DNA of 64,000 nucleotides from Alteromonas indica (lineage in GTDB: Bacteria > Pseudomonadota > Gammaproteobacteria > Enterobacterales > Alteromonadaceae), in NCBI GenBank assembly GCA_003056425.1, contig PYVY01000002.1, forward strand, positions 248,001-312,000. The letters run 5' to 3'. The notes beneath the pieces were generated by a model that saw nothing but the letters and a program-made list of their open reading frames with translations, did no database searches and was not told the origin of the DNA. The position numbers were made by a program, and so were the translations under genes. How positions within the stretch are numbered: position 1 is the first letter of the stretch; each line of letters starts with the position of its first letter. Positions 19,293-27,721 of this stretch are shown here, piece after piece.

Positions 19293-21089
19293 ATGCAACA
19301 TTCGCACATACGTAACTTTAGTATTATCGCTCATATTGACCATGGTAAATCAACGCTTTCTGACCGGCTTATACAGGTGTGTGGCGGGCTAACCGAACGC
19401 GAAATGGCCGAGCAGGTGCTGGACTCCATGGACCTTGAGCGCGAGCGTGGAATAACCATCAAAGCACAAAGCGTTACGCTTAATTACACTGCCAAAGACG
19501 GTGAAACGTATCAGCTAAACTTTATCGATACCCCCGGACACGTGGACTTTTCTTATGAAGTATCCCGCTCATTGGCGGCCTGTGAAGGTGCGTTGCTGGT
19601 AGTAGACGCGGGACAGGGAGTTGAAGCGCAAACGCTGGCGAACTGTTATACGGCGATGGAAATGGACTTAGAAGTTGTGCCTATTCTTAACAAAATAGAC
19701 CTGCCTCAAGCCGAACCTGAACGGGTAGCCGAAGAAATTGAAGACATCGTCGGTATTGATGCGCTGGACGCCGTGCGCTGTTCGGCCAAAACAGGGGTCG
19801 GCGTGGATGATGTGCTTGAGGAAATAGTTAAGCGTATTCCACCACCTGTAGGCGACCGCGACAAGCCGCTACGCGCTCTTATCGTTGACTCATGGTTCGA
19901 TAATTATCAAGGTGTGGTATCCCTGGTAAAAATTGTTGAAGGTGAGTTGAGCGTAAAAGATAAGATTCAGATCATGTCGAATGGCCAGGTGCACCAGGCC
20001 GATAAAGTAGGTATCTTTACCCCTAAGCAGAAAGATACGGGAATTTTACGCGCCGGTGAAGTGGGCTATGTGATTGCTGGTATCAAGGAGATTCTTGGCG
20101 CGCCGGTAGGCGATACCATCACTGTAGCGAAAAACCCGGCACAACAAATGTTACCAGGCTTTAAAAAAGTTAAGCCTCAGGTGTATGCAGGGGTGTTCCC
20201 GGTTAGCTCAGACGATTACGAAGACTTTCGTGACGCGCTTAGCAAGCTTAGCCTAAATGATGCCTCATTATTCTTTGAACCTGAAAGCTCCGCTGCACTG
20301 GGCTTCGGTTTTCGGATAGGCTTTTTGGGCATGCTACACATGGAGATTGTGCAAGAGCGGCTCGAGCGTGAGTACGATTTAGACCTTATTACCACCGCAC
20401 CTACGGTTATTTATGAAGTATTGACTACCAAAGGCGAAACCGTGGTGGTCGACAGTCCTTCGAAGTTACCGGCAGTCAACGATATTGAAGAGATTCGCGA
20501 GCCTATCGTAGAGGCGAATATTCTGGTGCCACAGGATTACCTTGGCAATGTCATGACCCTTTGCGTAGAAAAGCGTGGCATGCAAACCAATATGACCTAC
20601 CACGGTAATCAGGTAGCTTTAACCTACGAAATACCTATGGCTGAAGTGGTGCTGGACTTTTTCGACAGATTAAAATCCACCAGTCGTGGCTTTGCTTCCC
20701 TGGACTATAATTTTATTAAGTTCTCGGCCTCGGATATGGTACGGGTCGATATCATGATCAATAGCGAGCGGGTTGATGCTCTGGCACTGATTACGCACCG
20801 GGAAAACAGTCAGTCGAGAGGCCGCGATCTGGTAGATAAATTACGTGAGCTTATCCCCAGACAAATGTTTGATATCGCTATTCAGGCGGCCATTGGCAAT
20901 CATATTATTGCCCGTAGTACGGTAAAACAACTGCGTAAGAACGTTATTGCTAAATGTTACGGCGGGGATGTCAGTCGTAAGAAAAAGCTGCTACAAAAGC
21001 AAAAAGAAGGGAAGAAGCGGATGAAGCAGGTGGGTAATGTTGAATTACCGCAGGATGCATTCCTTGCCATACTCAAGGTAGGTAAATAA
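19293..21089 (+). CDS. lepA: Elongation factor 4 (LepA)
   Basis: 598 aa from ATG 19293, which gives the family N-terminus just ahead of [24 protein letters not shown] at 19272 is an alternative. The GTPase G1 motif AHIDHGKST, the effector region [18 protein letters not shown] and NKIDLP are all present, and the LepA-specific C-terminal domain follows. It is a ribosome-associated GTPase. The stop overlaps the lepB start (TAATG), giving tight coupling with lepB-rnc-era. Confidence 0.97.
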   Translation: MQHSHIRNFSIIAHIDHGKSTLSDRLIQVCGGLTEREMAEQVLDSMDLERERGITIKAQSVTLNYTAKDGETYQLNFIDTPGHVDFSYEVSRSLAACEGALLVVDAGQGVEAQTLANCYTAMEMDLEVVPILNKIDLPQAEPERVAEEIEDIVGIDALDAVRCSAKTGVGVDDVLEEIVKRIPPPVGDRDKPLRALIVDSWFDNYQGVVSLVKIVEGELSVKDKIQIMSNGQVHQADKVGIFTPKQKDTGILRAGEVGYVIAGIKEILGAPVGDTITVAKNPAQQMLPGFKKVKPQVYAGVFPVSSDDYEDFRDALSKLSLNDASLFFEPESSAALGFGFRIGFLGMLHMEIVQERLEREYDLDLITTAPTVIYEVLTTKGETVVVDSPSKLPAVNDIEEIREPIVEANILVPQDYLGNVMTLCVEKRGMQTNMTYHGNQVALTYEIPMAEVVLDFFDRLKSTSRGFASLDYNFIKFSASDMVRVDIMINSERVDALALITHRENSQSRGRDLVDKLRELIPRQMFDIAIQAAIGNHIIARSTVKQLRKNVIAKCYGGDVSRKKKLLQKQKEGKKRMKQVGNVELPQDAFLAILKVGK

Positions 21090-21973
21090 TGGCCAATTAT
21101 TTTTCTATTCTACTGGTTATCCTTACGGTAGTTACCGGCTTGGTATGGTTGGTGGACGCGCTGTTTTGGGCGCCAAAACGTAAAGCCGCCAGCGCGGGCA
21201 GTGCAGAGGGCGAAAAGCTGCCCTATTGGGTAGACACCTCGCAGCAGATTTTTCCAGTTATTGCCTTTGTGTTGGTATTGCGTTCGTTTTTATATGAACC
21301 CTTTCAGATTCCTTCAGGCTCTATGATGCCCACTTTGCTGGTGGGCGATTTTATCCTCGTAGAAAAATACGCCTATGGCCTTAAAGACCCGGTTGTTCGG
21401 CATAAGTTTCTGGAAACCGGCACGCCTGAACGCGGCGATATTGTGGTGTTCAAATATCCCGAAGATCCGAATATCGACTATATTAAACGTGTAGTGGGCA
21501 TGCCAGGTGATACGGTGATTTACCAAAATAAACAGGTGTTCATTCGGCCCAAATGTACCGGTGAAAATAGCGCAGAGTGTAAAAAACTCCAGCCCGTACC
21601 GGTTACCTTTAAAAGCCGGGGCGAATTTGTACAAAACATGGCTCCGCTGCTGCGCTACACCGAACAATTGGGGGAGGTGGAACACGATGTTTTACGTCAT
21701 CCTACCCGCAAAGATATGCCAGCACGCTTTTATACTCAGCCAGGCACGCGCTCTGATGAGTGGCTGGTACCAGAAGGGGAATACTTTGTAATGGGCGACA
21801 ACCGCGATAATAGCCGCGATAGTCGTTACTGGGGCTTTGTGCCCGATGCGAACCTGGTGGGTAAGGCCGTCGCTATCTGGATTAGCTTTGAGTTTGAACG
21901 TAGCGCAGAAGACCTGATTCCGGCATGGATACCTACCGGCGTGCGCTTTAACCGTATTGGTGGCATTGAGTAA
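21089..21973 (+). CDS. lepB: Signal peptidase I
   Basis: 294 aa. An N-terminal transmembrane segment (about residues 4-25) and a second one near residues 55-70 anchor the protein. The catalytic Ser is in PSGSMMPTLLVGD (about residue 76), the catalytic Lys in DYIKRVVGMPGD (about residue 133), and the conserved GDNRDNSRDSRYWG box follows. It removes signal peptides from exported proteins at the periplasmic face. Operon with lepA, rnc and era. Confidence 0.97.
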   Translation: MANYFSILLVILTVVTGLVWLVDALFWAPKRKAASAGSAEGEKLPYWVDTSQQIFPVIAFVLVLRSFLYEPFQIPSGSMMPTLLVGDFILVEKYAYGLKDPVVRHKFLETGTPERGDIVVFKYPEDPNIDYIKRVVGMPGDTVIYQNKQVFIRPKCTGENSAECKKLQPVPVTFKSRGEFVQNMAPLLRYTEQLGEVEHDVLRHPTRKDMPARFYTQPGTRSDEWLVPEGEYFVMGDNRDNSRDSRYWGFVPDANLVGKAVAIWISFEFERSAEDLIPAWIPTGVRFNRIGGIE

Positions 21974-22662
21974 TGCTGGGAATAGATAAATATGTGCATC
22001 TGTCCCGGGTGCTGGATTACCGGTTTAAGAATGTTGATCTGTTAGAGCAGGCACTAACCCACCGTAGCGCGGCAAAACTGCACAATGAGCGTTTAGAATT
22101 TTTAGGCGATGCAGTACTGGGCATGGTGGTGGCGGATGCACTTTATCAGGCCTTTCCCGAGGTACCGGAAGGTAAATTAACCCGTATGCGTTCTACCTTA
22201 GTTAAGGGTGAGACCCTTGCTGAGCTGGCCAGAGAAGCCAACGTTGGCGAGCTGGTAAAACTGGGGCAGGGCGAGCTTAAAAGCGGAGGCCATCGCCGCA
22301 GCTCAATCCTGGCTGATGCAATGGAAGCGGTATTAGGTGCTATCTACCTGGACGCCGGGCTTGAAACCGTCCGGGGGGTTATTCTTAACCTATGGGATGA
22401 GCGAATTAACGCCCTTAACCCCAATGAGCATCCAAAAGATAACAAAACCCGCTTGCAGGAATTTTTACAGTCGCGCCGCCAGCCTTTACCGGTGTACGAT
22501 GTTGTTAATATTTCGGGTAAAGATCATGCCCAAACCTTCGATGTCAGTTGTACCGTCAGTCAAGTAGATACGCCAGTGGTTGCTTCCGGCAATAGCCGCC
22601 GCAAAGCTGAACAACAAGCCGCCAAATTAATGCTGGAGAAACTCGAAAATGCAGCCGGATGA
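21973..22662 (+). CDS. rnc: Ribonuclease III
   Basis: 229 aa. The catalytic signature [18 protein letters not shown] is at about residues 37-54; a second acidic site, [13 protein letters not shown], follows. A double-stranded RNA-binding domain occupies about residues 155-226. It processes rRNA precursors and structured mRNAs. The start overlaps the lepB stop by one base, and era begins 14 bases before its end. Confidence 0.97.
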   Translation: MLGIDKYVHLSRVLDYRFKNVDLLEQALTHRSAAKLHNERLEFLGDAVLGMVVADALYQAFPEVPEGKLTRMRSTLVKGETLAELAREANVGELVKLGQGELKSGGHRRSSILADAMEAVLGAIYLDAGLETVRGVILNLWDERINALNPNEHPKDNKTRLQEFLQSRRQPLPVYDVVNISGKDHAQTFDVSCTVSQVDTPVVASGNSRRKAEQQAAKLMLEKLENAAG

Positions 22663-23557
22663 TATACAAACACGTTGTGGCCTGATAGCTATTGTGGGGC
22701 GGCCGAATGTTGGTAAGTCGACGCTGCTTAATCGTTTACTCGGCCAAAAAGTCAGTATTACCTCACGCAAGCCACAAACTACTCGCCACCGCATTCTAGG
22801 CATAGACACTGACGGCGATAGCCAAACTATTTATGTTGACACTCCCGGGCTGCACAAAGAAGAAAAACGGGCGATTAACCGCTATATGAACCGTGCGGCC
22901 TCCAGCTCACTGGCTGAAGTAGGATTAGTGCTGATGGTGGTTGAAGGCACCCGCTGGACCGACGATGATGAAATGGTCTTGCACAAAGTACGGCAGACCG
23001 GCTTGCCAGTGTATTTGGTGGTTAACAAAGTCGATAAAGTGCAAGACAAAGAAGAACTGATGCAACAGCTGAAAATGCTGTCTGGTAAGTTTGAGTTTGA
23101 GCATATTGTGCCGGTGAGCGCGAAGCAGGGTAAACAGGTTGATGCTTTGCGTGAGTTGGTTCAACAAAGTCTGCCGCAAAACGTGTTTTTCTTTCCTGAA
23201 GATTATATTACCGACCGCTCAAGTCGGTTTATGGCTGCCGAAATTATTCGCGAAAAACTCATGCGTTATACCGGCGATGAGTTGCCCTATTCCACCACTG
23301 TTGAAATAGAGCAATTTAAAATGGCTGAGAATGGCGTATTTCGAATCAATGGTCTTATTCTGGTTGAGCGGGAAAGCCAAAAACGTATGGTGATTGGTAA
23401 AGGTGGTGGCCATATTAAAACTATCGGTGAGCAGGCTCGTATAGATATGGAACATTTGTTTGATACCAAAGTGTTTTTAGAGCTTTGGGTAAAGGTTAAA
23501 CAGGGCTGGGCAGATGACGAGCGAGCACTGCGTTCGTTAGGCTACGGCGAAGACTAA
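22649..23557 (+). CDS. era: GTPase Era
   Basis: 302 aa. GTPase motifs: GRPNVGKST (about residues 16-24), [10 protein letters not shown] effector loop, DTPGLH, and NKVDK. The KH domain near the C-terminus contains the [17 protein letters not shown] motif. Era binds 16S rRNA and supports 30S maturation. It overlaps rnc by 14 bases. The recO-pdxJ pair that often follows era is absent; pdxH comes next. Confidence 0.97.
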   Translation: MQPDDIQTRCGLIAIVGRPNVGKSTLLNRLLGQKVSITSRKPQTTRHRILGIDTDGDSQTIYVDTPGLHKEEKRAINRYMNRAASSSLAEVGLVLMVVEGTRWTDDDEMVLHKVRQTGLPVYLVVNKVDKVQDKEELMQQLKMLSGKFEFEHIVPVSAKQGKQVDALRELVQQSLPQNVFFFPEDYITDRSSRFMAAEIIREKLMRYTGDELPYSTTVEIEQFKMAENGVFRINGLILVERESQKRMVIGKGGGHIKTIGEQARIDMEHLFDTKVFLELWVKVKQGWADDERALRSLGYGED

Positions 23558-23592
23558 GCACAGCATCTCAATACAGTAGGAGGCTTCGGGTA

Positions 23593-24231
23593 ATGGCAAT
23601 TTCTGATATGCGACGGCAGTATGCAATGGGAACATTGGAAGAGGCCTCTCTTACCGCTCACCCGATCACGTTGTTTAGTCGTTGGTTAGATGAAGCGATT
23701 GCCGCGGGGATCCCGGATCCTACTGCGATGACCGTAGCCAGTGTAGATGCCACTGGGCAGCCTTCGCAACGTATTGTTTTATTAAAAGATGTTGGCGAGC
23801 AGGGGTTTGTTTTTTACACTAACCTGGGAAGTCGCAAAGCCCGAGAGCTTAGCAGTAACCCAAAAGTGTCGCTGCATTTCCCATGGTTTTTTATGGAGCG
23901 GCAGGTTCGAATTTGCGGTACCGCCAGCAAACTAAGCCTGAAGCAAAACGCGGAGTATTTTTTTTCCCGTCCCAAAGATAGCCAGTTGGCAGCTTTTGCC
24001 TCGCGGCAAAGTCAGCCTATTTCCAGCCGTCAATTGTTGCTTACCCAGTTCGCTCAATTAAAACAGAAGTTTGCTGACAGAACACTTCCGGTTCCGGACT
24101 TTTGGGGTGGTTTTTTAGTCGCGCCGCATCAAATAGAATTTTGGCAGGGCGGTGAAGACCGTTTACATGACAGGTTCGAATACAATAAGGATGCACAGGG
24201 CAACTGGTCTACCCAACGCTTAATGCCCTAA
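23593..24231 (+). CDS. pdxH: Pyridoxine/pyridoxamine 5'-phosphate oxidase
   Basis: 212 aa, standard length. FMN-dependent oxidation of PNP/PMP to PLP. Family motifs visible: QPSQRIVLLKDVGEQGFVFYTNLGSRKA, FPWFFMERQVRICG, and the C-terminal WGGFLVAPHQIEFWQGG...LHDRFEY. AGTAGGAGG lies about 11 bases ahead of the start. It follows era by 35 bases. Confidence 0.96.
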   Translation: MAISDMRRQYAMGTLEEASLTAHPITLFSRWLDEAIAAGIPDPTAMTVASVDATGQPSQRIVLLKDVGEQGFVFYTNLGSRKARELSSNPKVSLHFPWFFMERQVRICGTASKLSLKQNAEYFFSRPKDSQLAAFASRQSQPISSRQLLLTQFAQLKQKFADRTLPVPDFWGGFLVAPHQIEFWQGGEDRLHDRFEYNKDAQGNWSTQRLMP

Positions 24232-24249
24232 TGGCGCTGGCGCCTAACC

Positions 24250-25020
24250 ATGCACTTGATTGATAGCCACTGCCATTTAGACTTCACCACCTTTGCTGAC
24301 GATCTAGCCTCTGTGTTACAGCGTAGTCGGGAGCAAGGGGTAAAACATTTTCTGATTCCCGGCACCACCGAACAAGGGTGGCAGCGCCAGCTACAACTTC
24401 ACAAAGACTTGCCTGATGTTGATATCGCATTTGGTTTGCATCCTTATTTTGCGCAAACTATGACAGCTTCAGCTTTCGATACGCTGTCGCACTATGTAGC
24501 CAAACATCACCGGCAATTAGTGGCAATAGGCGAAGCAGGACTGGACGCTACTGTCGAGACGCCAATGAAAACCCAGCAAGATAGGCTTGAACAACAACTT
24601 ACGTTGGCTGCTGAATATCATTTACCCATAATTTTGCATCATCGTAAAACTCATCACTTGTTAATTGAGATGATTAAACATACCCGATTTAGCCAGGGTG
24701 GGGTGATTCACGCTTTTTCTGGCAGTAAACAGGTGGCAAATACGTATATTGACGAGGGGTTCAAGTTAGGTGTTGGCGGCACTATTACCTACGATAGAGC
24801 TAACAAGACCCGCGCTACGCTGGCCCAAGCGCCTATTGAAGCATTACTACTGGAAACTGACTCGCCAGATATGCCGCTTGCTGGTTTTCAGGGGCAGCGA
24901 AATACGCCGCAACAATTACCGCGCATAGCACATGAACTTGCCACGCTGCGTGGATGCCCTATCGAACAGGTAATTGAGCAAACCAGCCGCAACTACCGGC
25001 AACTCTTCCAACGCCAATAG
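24250..25020 (+). CDS. TatD-family metal-dependent hydrolase (YjjV-like)
   Basis: 256 aa. Metal-ligand motifs of the TatD family are complete: DSHCHLD at the N-terminus, AIGEAGLD (about residue 97), ILHHRKTH, VIHAFSGS and ETDSPDMP (about residues 202-209). These proteins are 3'-5' DNases or related hydrolases. Length and sequence fit the YjjV branch better than TatD itself. The last 120 bases of the gene and the sequence past its stop recur as two degenerate tandem copies downstream, so the C-terminus here may have been reshaped by recombination. Confidence 0.9.
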   Translation: MHLIDSHCHLDFTTFADDLASVLQRSREQGVKHFLIPGTTEQGWQRQLQLHKDLPDVDIAFGLHPYFAQTMTASAFDTLSHYVAKHHRQLVAIGEAGLDATVETPMKTQQDRLEQQLTLAAEYHLPIILHHRKTHHLLIEMIKHTRFSQGGVIHAFSGSKQVANTYIDEGFKLGVGGTITYDRANKTRATLAQAPIEALLLETDSPDMPLAGFQGQRNTPQQLPRIAHELATLRGCPIEQVIEQTSRNYRQLFQRQ

Positions 25021-25533
25021 GATATTGGACAGGTAATTTAGCAGGGCATCAGGCGTTGCTCTGGAATGGCTCTGGCCAAAACCCCAGCATGGCTCCGGTA
25101 AAACCGATAGCGCTCTTTCGAGGCCAGTTAAATACGCCCCCAACAATTACCACACATTGCGCATGAACTTGCCACGCTGCGTGGCGACTCCACCGCAGGT
25201 GATTGGACAAATCCGTCACCATTACCGGCAATACTTTCAGCGTCAATAGAATACTGGGCGGGTAATTTAGTAGGGCATCAAGCGTTGCTCTGGAATGGCT
25301 CTGGCCAAAGCCCCAGCATGGCTCTGGCCCAAGCCCCAGCATGGCTCCGGTAAAATCGATAGCGCTCTTTCGAGGCCAGTAAAATACGCCCCCAACAATT
25401 ACCACACATTGCGCATAAACTTGCCACGTTGCGTGGCGGCTCCATCGCAGGTGATTGGGCAAATCCGTCACCATTACCGGCAACGCTTTCAGCGCCAATA
25501 GGATATTAGGCGGGTAATTTAGCTGGGCATCCT
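24901..25533 (+). repeat. Three tandem units derived from the 3' end of the tatD-like gene
   Basis: Unit 1 (24901-25130) contains the real gene end, its stop and 110 bases of downstream DNA. Unit 2 (25131-25382) and partial unit 3 (25383-25533) repeat the same order. Each begins with AATACGCC, includes TTGCCACG.TGCGTGG and TACCGGCAA, and passes a TAG after CGCCAA or CGTCAA. Copies 2 and 3 carry a one-base insertion near their start and another indel, so they do not encode a working protein end. They resemble each other more than unit 1 in the coding part. No other gene is visible in 25021-25677; a reverse open frame at 25049-25591 is a by-product of the 252-base period. Confidence 0.9.
25299..25345 (+). 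repeat. 23-bp direct repeat inside the second tandem unit
   Basis: The segment GCTCTGGCCAAAGCCCCAGC with its ATG is immediately repeated once with one base change (CCAAAG to CCCAAG). This extra copy accounts for the longer second unit (252 versus 230 bases). Boundaries are approximate. Confidence 0.85.
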
Positions 25534-25677
25534 TTGTGACCTTGGCATGGCTGATAATGGATATTCGGGCCAACGTAACTGACTGTTCCAAAAACCTTGT
25601 GTAGGTGATGTGTTACCTATACAGCACCGATATATACTGGCTTTATACCGGAGACTCATCGTTATATTAAGCAGCAA

Positions 25678-26298
25678 TTATTCCGGCGCGATTGCTGAGC
25701 TCTTTTGGCGCGTTATTCGGCGCTTAATGGCCGGCCGTAGGCGATAATACCAGCGCGTAGAATAGACGCCGGTAAGAAACACCAGAATGGCAACCAGGCC
25801 AGCACTTTGAAACCGCATGGCGGCCAACTCATAGGGTATTTCCAGTTGTCTCGCCGCATCACTTTTAATTTGAATATAGCCAATTACCGAGCCTGTTTGG
25901 TTGGTTATGTCGGCAATATGGACCACCGCGGGCCAGTTAGCAGTGGATGCTGTCGGTTGGTTAGGCTGGGTTAGTAATACTGTGCCCTGGGCGTCGTATA
26001 CGGTAGCACTGATGACGCCGGCTTCCTGTGCAATCAGCGCCAGAGAAGGGGCCAAAGCCTGCGCATCTTGATTTTCCAATGAAGCGCCCATCAGGCGCGC
26101 ATAATGCTTGGCGAGCACCTCTGCAGGTTGGTTAACTTCATGTGTTAGCCAGGCGGCCTGTTGTTTCGCATAAGTGTACCAGGCAAAGCCCGCCATAGCG
26201 CAGGCGGCAAAAAACATCACCAGATGAAACAAGCGTTTTATGGCGAAATAGCGTGTGGGCGGTGGCGTCCAGTTACGACGGCTGCGAGCAATGTTCAT
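25678..26298 (-). CDS. YtjB/Smp-family membrane protein
   Basis: 206 aa from the ATG at 26298 (MNIARSRRNWTPPPTRYF); a longer frame to 26346 is unlikely because it adds a Cys/Tyr-rich stretch unlike the family. Two transmembrane segments (about residues 21-40 and 160-180) flank a periplasmic domain, and the tail is basic. The gene is divergent from serB, as smp/ytjB is in E. coli, which is the main support for the name. The function of the family is not settled. Confidence 0.75.
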   Translation of the reverse strand: MNIARSRRNWTPPPTRYFAIKRLFHLVMFFAACAMAGFAWYTYAKQQAAWLTHEVNQPAEVLAKHYARLMGASLENQDAQALAPSLALIAQEAGVISATVYDAQGTVLLTQPNQPTASTANWPAVVHIADITNQTGSVIGYIQIKSDAARQLEIPYELAAMRFQSAGLVAILVFLTGVYSTRWYYRLRPAIKRRITRQKSSAIAPE

Positions 26299-26424
26299 TG
26301 CACAATAGCAAAAATAAGATTCAGTCTCATACAGTGATAGTAGCAAGTAATCTGGTAATCCGTAAAAATTATCTTGCGGCCAATATTTCGCTGTCTGCTG
26401 GCTTGATGTAGGATATGTGGCTTT

Positions 26425-27462
26425 ATGTTGACAGTTACAGGAAGCATTGTGGCCGCCTTACCGATTTCCCAGTTTCAGCGTTTCGCCCATCAGTTTCTGT
26501 TGGAAAGTTTTCAAACCCGTAGTGCGCTTGTCTTTAAAGCCGGGCAGTGGGAAAAACAATCCGCATTAGATGTTGAGGAATCTGGGACAGTACTTACTGT
26601 GTTTGCCCAGTCACTTAACTTTCATCAGCTTGAAGGAATGATTACCGGCTTAGCCGATACAGTAACGTTGGGAAGTTTCTCTCGCCATCCATTGTGTAAC
26701 ATCTACGGCGATACCGTGCTTCGCGCCCATGTTGAGGTAAATGATGCGGACAGACTGAAGGAACGGTTGGTGGCAGTCAGTCAGGCTTTTCATATCGAAG
26801 TAGGCGTTCAGCATCATCAGCCCAAGTTAGCAGAGCCAGGGTTGCTGGTAATGGATATGGACAGTACTGTTATTCAAATTGAATGTATAGACGAAATTGC
26901 CGTGTTGGCCGGACGTGGCGACGAAGTAGCCAAGGTTACCGCCAAAGCAATGCGCGGGGAGCTCGACTTTAATCAAAGCCTGATAACCCGGGTGGCCTGC
27001 CTGAAAGGGGTGGAACTCGCCAAGCTCGAGCAGATACGGGATAGTTTACCGCTTACACCGGGCATTCAGCTATTAGTAAAAGAGCTGAAAATGCGTAATT
27101 GGCGTTTGGCTATTGCGTCCGGCGGATTTACTTTTTTTGCTGATTATTTGTGCCAACGGTTGGGCCTGGATGATGCTATATCAAATACCCTAGCGGTGGA
27201 AAACGGTGTGCTAACAGGCCATGTCGGTGAAGCTATCGTCAATGCGCAGGTGAAAGCGCAGGCGATAACAGAGTTGGCTGAACAATACGCTATTGAGCCG
27301 GCCCAAACTATAGCAGCGGGCGATGGGGCCAATGATTTGCTGATGATGGACGCCGCCGCCTTGGGCGTTGCTTGTCATGCCAAGCCAGTGGTGAATGACA
27401 AAGCCGATGTGGCTATCCGGCATACCGGCCTGCACTCATTACTGTATTTTTTAGAGGTATAA
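26425..27462 (+). CDS. serB: Phosphoserine phosphatase
   Basis: 345 aa. HAD-family catalytic motif I is VMDMDSTVIQIECIDEIA (about residues 143-160). Motif II is ASGGFTFF, and motif IV is AAGDGANDLLMMDAAALGVA. The N-terminal 130 residues form the regulatory region of gammaproteobacterial SerB. It makes L-serine from phosphoserine. It is divergent from the ytjB-like gene. The 259 bases after it hold no gene or clear terminator. Confidence 0.96.
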   Translation: MLTVTGSIVAALPISQFQRFAHQFLLESFQTRSALVFKAGQWEKQSALDVEESGTVLTVFAQSLNFHQLEGMITGLADTVTLGSFSRHPLCNIYGDTVLRAHVEVNDADRLKERLVAVSQAFHIEVGVQHHQPKLAEPGLLVMDMDSTVIQIECIDEIAVLAGRGDEVAKVTAKAMRGELDFNQSLITRVACLKGVELAKLEQIRDSLPLTPGIQLLVKELKMRNWRLAIASGGFTFFADYLCQRLGLDDAISNTLAVENGVLTGHVGEAIVNAQVKAQAITELAEQYAIEPAQTIAAGDGANDLLMMDAAALGVACHAKPVVNDKADVAIRHTGLHSLLYFLEV

Positions 27463-27721
27463 ATTCATTGTCTTGGTCAGCGTCAGTTGCTTAGCTCGCT
27501 TTGCCGGCGCCTATGTGGTTTTTTACTTTATCCGGTAACTTACTGAGTTGCATGGGAAAGGGCGCTTACTCGTGGCAGGGCCTCTAAGCCGCCAAAGACG
27601 TGCTGCCGCTATTGCCGTTATGCCCCTCGTTGTAGTGTTGTAGTACCAAGAATATAACGAATAGGCAGTATGTAAGCCGCACTATATCTATCGGCTATAT
27701 GACCGTACGCCTCTACAGCCC

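Noticed and set aside
24901..25533. Tandem repeats as an integron or IS element
   Set aside because: No transposase, no attC-like structure and no terminal inverted repeats were seen; the units are plainly tatD-derived.
25049..25591. A 180-aa reverse-strand open frame over the tatD-derived repeats, with an internal protein repeat of about 84 residues
   Set aside because: The 252-base unit is a multiple of three, so any frame without stops repeats itself. The sequence has no start site and no family character, and it lies opposite degenerate gene copies.
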